Below, in pieces: positions 6,366 to 9,397 of a stretch of DNA of 9,397 nucleotides (position 1 is the stretch's first letter; each line of letters begins with the position of its first letter). The translations under genes were made by a program, and so were the position numbers. The DNA is from Sporomusaceae bacterium. GTDB taxonomy: Bacteria; Bacillota; Negativicutes; DSM-13327. The stretch is from the NCBI GenBank assembly GCA_027492445.1, contig JAPUES010000180.1, positions 1 through 9,397 of the forward strand. The letters are read 5' to 3'. The notes under the pieces were generated by a model, which worked only from the letters and a program-made list of their open reading frames with translations, searched no databases and was not told the origin of the DNA.

Positions 6366-7433
6366 ATGAACAAGTTAACTAAAAAAACTTTAGGTATTTT
6401 CATATTACTATTCTTTATGGAATTTCCCACTACTACAAATGTCGTGTTGGCAAATAATCAAAATAGCCTTCTTGCTACCGAGGCTAAAATTGCCTACGCT
6501 GATTGGAAAAAAAACTATGTAGTTCCTGTGTCAGACAAGAGGAGTAGAGTGATCAATCCTCAGGATAACAATATTACCGTAAGCGAAGGAATCGGCTATG
6601 GCTTATTGTTTAGTGCCGCTGTTGAAGATGAAACAACCTTCGAAGAACTTTGGCAATACGCTAAGCAATATCTGAATAAGAATGGGCTTATGCATTGGAA
6701 AATAAATGCAAAAGGCAAAATAATCGGTAAAGGCTCGGCTACAGATGCGGATCAGGATATTGCTTATGCACTACTACTAGCCGACAAAAAATGGCCGCTG
6801 AAACACTACCAAGAGGATGCTAAAAGGATGATTAAAGCGATCAGAAAGCATGAGGTTTCCTCCACAAACTTATTGTTACCTGGCGATAGCTGGACCTGGA
6901 CCAATCAACCACCCTTAAATCCCTCCTACATTGCACTTTCCTATTATCAAGAATTTGCAGCAGCGACAAAGGATCCCTCGTGGGAAAAAATTGCTTTGGC
7001 TAACCTGCAATTTCTAAATCAAGTAGCAAACAAGGATACGGGTCTTGCACCCGACTGGGTCAATCAAAACGGTACTACAAAGAATCGGGAAAACAAATTC
7101 GGGTATGATGCAATCAGAGTTCCTATACGATTATATCCTTTTTATATGCGTTCTAATAATCCCACGGCTGGTATGATATTACAAAAAGAGTATGATTTTT
7201 TTGTTAGCGAAGGAATTAACAATTTAGTTGCAGGCTATACCACTACCGGGCGCCCCCTCGTATCTCATTTAACTTCTGCTTACTTAGCATCTTTTGCTAT
7301 GATTGGTTATATGCACCCTACTTCCAATTTTAGTGTGGATTTATTACAGCGTCTCATTCACGATCCTACCCCTGACTATTATAGTAGTTCATTAAAGGTA
7401 TGGGTATTGTTAACGATTACAGGCAAATTATAA
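6366..7433 (+). CDS. bcsZ: Secreted glycoside hydrolase family 8 endoglucanase (BcsZ-like cellulase)
   Basis: Exported beta-1,4-glucan hydrolase (355 aa) of the type that accompanies cellulose synthases, where it trims nascent or mislaid glucan. I prefer the ATG at 6366 because AAGGA (6352-6356) is 9 nt upstream; the ATG at 6360 would leave only 3 nt. A signal peptide is clear: KLTKK, a hydrophobic core, and a likely cut after VVLA (residue 29). GH8 landmarks are in order: SEGIGYG with the presumed acid Glu74, SATDADQD (Asp127 and Asp129), LLLPGDSW, LNPSY, APDW and YDAIRVP with the presumed base Asp248. This matches the layout of E. coli BcsZ, including its short, domain-free architecture; no carbohydrate-binding or anchoring module is present. 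It comes first in the operon, 24 bp before the synthase. A chitosanase or other GH8 specificity is possible but unlikely in this context. Confidence 0.92.
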   Translation: MNKLTKKTLGIFILLFFMEFPTTTNVVLANNQNSLLATEAKIAYADWKKNYVVPVSDKRSRVINPQDNNITVSEGIGYGLLFSAAVEDETTFEELWQYAKQYLNKNGLMHWKINAKGKIIGKGSATDADQDIAYALLLADKKWPLKHYQEDAKRMIKAIRKHEVSSTNLLLPGDSWTWTNQPPLNPSYIALSYYQEFAAATKDPSWEKIALANLQFLNQVANKDTGLAPDWVNQNGTTKNRENKFGYDAIRVPIRLYPFYMRSNNPTAGMILQKEYDFFVSEGINNLVAGYTTTGRPLVSHLTSAYLASFAMIGYMHPTSNFSVDLLQRLIHDPTPDYYSSSLKVWVLLTITGKL

Positions 7434-7457
7434 TTACTTTACAAAGGAGCACCAATC

Positions 7458-9397
7458 ATGATTAAAGGAAAAAGCAAGCCAAAAAAATTATTATTACTTT
7501 TATGCTTTATTATGCATCTTATTTATTTTGGCTGGAGAATTATATACACCCTGCCTTTAAGCTATGGAACTCCTTCTATCATTGCTGGCATACTTCTTTT
7601 AATCGCTGAATTAGCAGGAGTTTGGGGAACAGTAGTCTTTTATATCACGGTCTGGGATGTAAAAAAAGTTGTTACCCCTGAGGTACGTACAGAAAAATTT
7701 CCTGATGTAGATGTTTTTATTGCTACCTATAATGAACCTACAGAACTACTCTATAAAACCATTATTGGTTGTCTCAATATGGAATATCCTGATAAATCTA
7801 AAATACATATTTATGTTTGCGATGATGGCAACCGTCAGGAAATGAAAGAACTGTGCCAGCAATTAGAAGTTGGGTATATCACTAGAAACGATAATATGCA
7901 TGCGAAAGCTGGGAATCTGAATAATGCCTTAGCAGTAACAACTTCACCGTGCATTGTCACCTTCGACGCCGACATGATACCACGACATAATTTCCTGATG
8001 AAAACCATCCCTTTTTTCTTAGAAGAAGAAGCGGTTGGTTTTGTACAAGTACCACAAAACTTTTATAATCCAGATCCCTTTCAATACAATCTGTTTTCTG
8101 AGAAGAACATTCCTAATGAGCAAAACTTTTTCTTCCGTGTGATTCAGTCCGCCAAAAATAAATATAATGCTACTATTTATGCTGGTTCAAATACAGCACT
8201 TTCAAGAGAAGCACTGAAAGCCATTGGCGGTTTTGTTACAGGAACAATTACGGAAGATTTTGCTACAGGGATGATGATTCAAAGCAAAGGTTATAAGACG
8301 GTGTACTTAAATGAAATTCTTGCTTCTGGCCTATCGCCTGAAACTTTAGAAGATTTATATAACCAACGCATTCGCTGGGGGCGTGGCGCAGTACAGACAT
8401 TTAAAGCCCATAATCCACTCCGTCAGTCTGGTTTAAGCGTTATGCAAAAAATCATCTATTTTGATGCATTACTCTATTGGTATTTTGGCATATGGCGCTT
8501 TATTTTCTTATTTGCCCCTATCCTTTTTATCCTGTTTAACATTACAATGATTGATGCATCAGCACTGTCTATGCTGGCAATCTGGTTTCCCTTCTACGTT
8601 ATAACCAATTATACATTTACGCAATTTACACAAAATATTAGAAGTGCTAGTTGGAGTAATATCTATGATACTATTTTATTTCCACAAATTAGTGTGGGAG
8701 TGATTGGCGAGACACTGGGTTTAAAATTAGCAAAATTCAAGGTTACTCCCAAAGACAATGTTACCCGGAAATATTTTATACACAAATTCAAACTTGTAGG
8801 CCCACAAATTGTATTGATTGCTTTATCAGTGGCTAGCATAGGAAAAATCAGTTATCTCTTTTTTATAGGGCAATTTAACGATAGTTATATTATTAATCTT
8901 TTTTGGCTGGTATATAATTTATATATATTGACTATGGCAGTATTCTTCTCATCGGAGCGCCCTAAATTCCGTAGTACGGAACGAATGTTTATTGGTGCAG
9001 ATACTAAGGTTAAGCTACATGTTAATTCTTATATACTAGAAGGTACTATTTGCAACATTTCAGAAACTGGTGTATTAGTACAGTTAGATGCACCTGAATA
9101 TATTAATCCTAATAATATATTTAACCTTGAAATAATAACCGATCGATATAGCTGCAAATTTTGGGCAGAATTAATTCGCTTAGACACCACTCATCAACAA
9201 TATAACTATTCTTTTCATATTGCACAAATAGATGAACTAGAATATCGACAGTTGCTACTCATCTTGTATGATCGCATTCCCGAGTTACCACAAGAAATGC
9301 ACGAGGGAACTACGTTATTTACTAATTTATCTAAAAATCTCAGCAATAGGCAAAAAGATATTATAACACTGAATCGAAAGTTTCCTAGGGTCTTAGT
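7458..9397 (+). CDS. bcsA: Cellulose synthase catalytic subunit with PilZ domain (BcsA-like), 3' end outside the window
   Basis: Inner-membrane GT2 processive synthase that polymerises glucose from UDP-glucose and exports the chain. The frame is open from the ATG at 7458 (AAAGGAG 8 nt upstream) to the window edge, 646 codons, with no stop. Two membrane spans (about 11-30 and 40-66) precede the catalytic domain: CDDGN (121-125), HAKAGNLNN (148-156), FDAD (169-172), TED (265-267) and QRIRW (303-307). More spans follow, enclosing the gating-loop motif FKVTPKD (427-433). The PilZ domain has RSTER (505-509, with RPKFR just before) and NISETG (533-538), the RxxxR and [D/N]xSxxG c-di-GMP contacts. 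All catalytic motifs are intact, so it should be active and c-di-GMP-responsive. It has fewer N-terminal spans than proteobacterial BcsA. RKFPR at 640-644 may open a second PilZ domain. Another beta-glucan synthase is possible, but the GH8 partner favours cellulose. Confidence 0.92.
   Translation, partial: MIKGKSKPKKLLLLLCFIMHLIYFGWRIIYTLPLSYGTPSIIAGILLLIAELAGVWGTVVFYITVWDVKKVVTPEVRTEKFPDVDVFIATYNEPTELLYKTIIGCLNMEYPDKSKIHIYVCDDGNRQEMKELCQQLEVGYITRNDNMHAKAGNLNNALAVTTSPCIVTFDADMIPRHNFLMKTIPFFLEEEAVGFVQVPQNFYNPDPFQYNLFSEKNIPNEQNFFFRVIQSAKNKYNATIYAGSNTALSREALKAIGGFVTGTITEDFATGMMIQSKGYKTVYLNEILASGLSPETLEDLYNQRIRWGRGAVQTFKAHNPLRQSGLSVMQKIIYFDALLYWYFGIWRFIFLFAPILFILFNITMIDASALSMLAIWFPFYVITNYTFTQFTQNIRSASWSNIYDTILFPQISVGVIGETLGLKLAKFKVTPKDNVTRKYFIHKFKLVGPQIVLIALSVASIGKISYLFFIGQFNDSYIINLFWLVYNLYILTMAVFFSSERPKFRSTERMFIGADTKVKLHVNSYILEGTICNISETGVLVQLDAPEYINPNNIFNLEIITDRYSCKFWAELIRLDTTHQQYNYSFHIAQIDELEYRQLLLILYDRIPELPQEMHEGTTLFTNLSKNLSNRQKDIITLNRKFPRVL

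Noticed and set aside
7458..9397. Hyaluronan or chitin synthase instead of cellulose synthase
   Set aside because: The PilZ domain, FxVTxK-type gating motif and the adjacent GH8 enzyme all point to the BcsA branch of the GT2 family.
1..9397. Mobile elements, CRISPR arrays, tRNA or rRNA genes, phage genes
   Set aside because: No transposase or integrase reading frame, no regularly spaced repeats and no tRNA-like cloverleaf segments were found on reading both strands.

Overview
The window looks like chromosomal DNA from an AT-rich bacterium, most likely a Firmicute. Strong AGGAGG-type ribosome sites, GTG/ATG starts, intrinsic hairpins and an ABC operon in the NupN-O-P-Q gene order all fit this. 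A cellulose-synthase pair of the kind usual in diderms makes a diderm Firmicute (Negativicutes, Sporomusa/Pelosinus-like) an attractive guess, but that is inference and not proven here. No mobile element, CRISPR array, tRNA or rRNA was seen.

Layout. The left two thirds lie on the minus strand. Read in the direction of transcription (right to left), there is a BMP-family substrate-binding lipoprotein (6046-4931), a double-NBD ATPase (4775-3270) and two permeases (3280-2195 and 2195-1329). Together they form a complete ABC importer for a nucleoside or purine-type ligand. After a 145-bp gap comes a soluble HD-GYP cyclic-di-GMP phosphodiesterase (1183-32). The right third lies on the plus strand and diverges from the importer: a secreted GH8 endoglucanase (6366-7433) is followed 24 bp later by a cellulose synthase catalytic subunit with a PilZ domain (from 7458). 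The synthase runs off the right edge after 646 codons.

How the parts work together. The importer is an operon with overlapping permease genes. A terminator-like hairpin separates the lipoprotein from the ATPase gene, and another sits in the leader of the lipoprotein gene. The GH8/BcsA pair makes and trims an exported beta-1,4-glucan. The synthase has the residues expected for c-di-GMP activation, so the HD-GYP enzyme about 5 kb away could lower the signal that activates it. That link is inferred from proximity only.

Points most worth a second look: a possible second PilZ domain starting at the very end of the window; a 97-residue insertion in the HD-GYP domain that duplicates one helix motif; a structured leader with a terminator-like hairpin before the lipoprotein gene; a hairpin that any transcript of the HD-GYP gene must cross; and the unclear, possibly ATA, start of the ATPase. 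I see no strong evidence for a wholly new system. Most genes here belong to known families.
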